Positions 6,174-6,191 of a stretch of DNA of 6,191 bases are shown piece by piece. The notes under the pieces were generated by a model. That model saw only the letters and a program-made list of their open reading frames with translations, was not told where the DNA came from and ran no database searches. A program made the translations under genes and the position numbers. The stretch is taken from contig CADBQT010000184.1 of assembly GCA_902796875.1 (NCBI GenBank), positions 1-6,191 of the forward strand, read 5' to 3'. Source of the DNA: an uncultured Eubacteriales bacterium. GTDB lineage: Bacteria; Bacillota; Clostridia; Peptostreptococcales; Anaerovoracaceae. Position 1 is the first letter of the stretch; every line of letters begins with the position of its first letter.

Positions 6174-6191
6174 AATTTACATCGTTCTCTA

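Overview
The window reads as a stretch of chromosomal housekeeping DNA from a Gram-positive bacterium of the Firmicutes, most likely a GC-rich member of the Clostridia or a relative. The reasons are the conserved lepA-hemW gene pair, rpsT divergent from lepA, a ComEA-type DNA-uptake gene nearby, strong GGAG-type ribosome binding sites, and sigma-A-like promoters in short AT-rich gaps between GC-rich genes. I cannot name a genus from the sequence alone.

Layout, left to right on the + strand. Bases 1-222 are the 3' end of a comEA-like gene, carrying a double helix-hairpin-helix DNA-binding domain. Next is deoD (304-1008), a purine nucleoside phosphorylase with a complete active site. deoD converges on rpsT (1144-1410, minus strand; ribosomal protein S20). 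A perfect A-stem-T hairpin at 1071-1099 can stop transcription from both sides. rpsT and lepA (1582-3393; elongation factor 4) diverge from a 171-base gap holding two well-formed back-to-back promoters, plus a hairpin and a palindrome in the rpsT leader. The lepA reading frame overlaps hemW (3377-4528; radical-SAM heme chaperone) by 17 bases. glpK (4570-6084; glycerol kinase) follows after 41 bases with a strong ribosome binding site and no visible terminator between. The last 107 bases hold a weak hairpin and a clear promoter, with an operator-like dyad, for a gene starting beyond the window.

Functionally the window mixes DNA uptake (ComEA), purine salvage (DeoD), translation (S20, EF4), heme delivery (HemW) and glycerol use (GlpK). 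Translation and heme genes together are the usual Firmicutes order. In Bacillus subtilis lepA-hemW is followed by the hrcA-grpE-dnaK heat-shock genes; here glpK takes that place, and the sporulation genes gpr and spoIIP that lie between rpsT and lepA there are absent.

I see no phage, transposon, CRISPR, toxin-antitoxin or defence system, and no evidence of a previously undescribed system. The points most worth checking are regulatory: the rpsT leader structure, the divergent promoter pair, the unusually long ribosome-binding-site spacing of lepA, loss of the regulatory histidine in GlpK, and the dyad over the final promoter.
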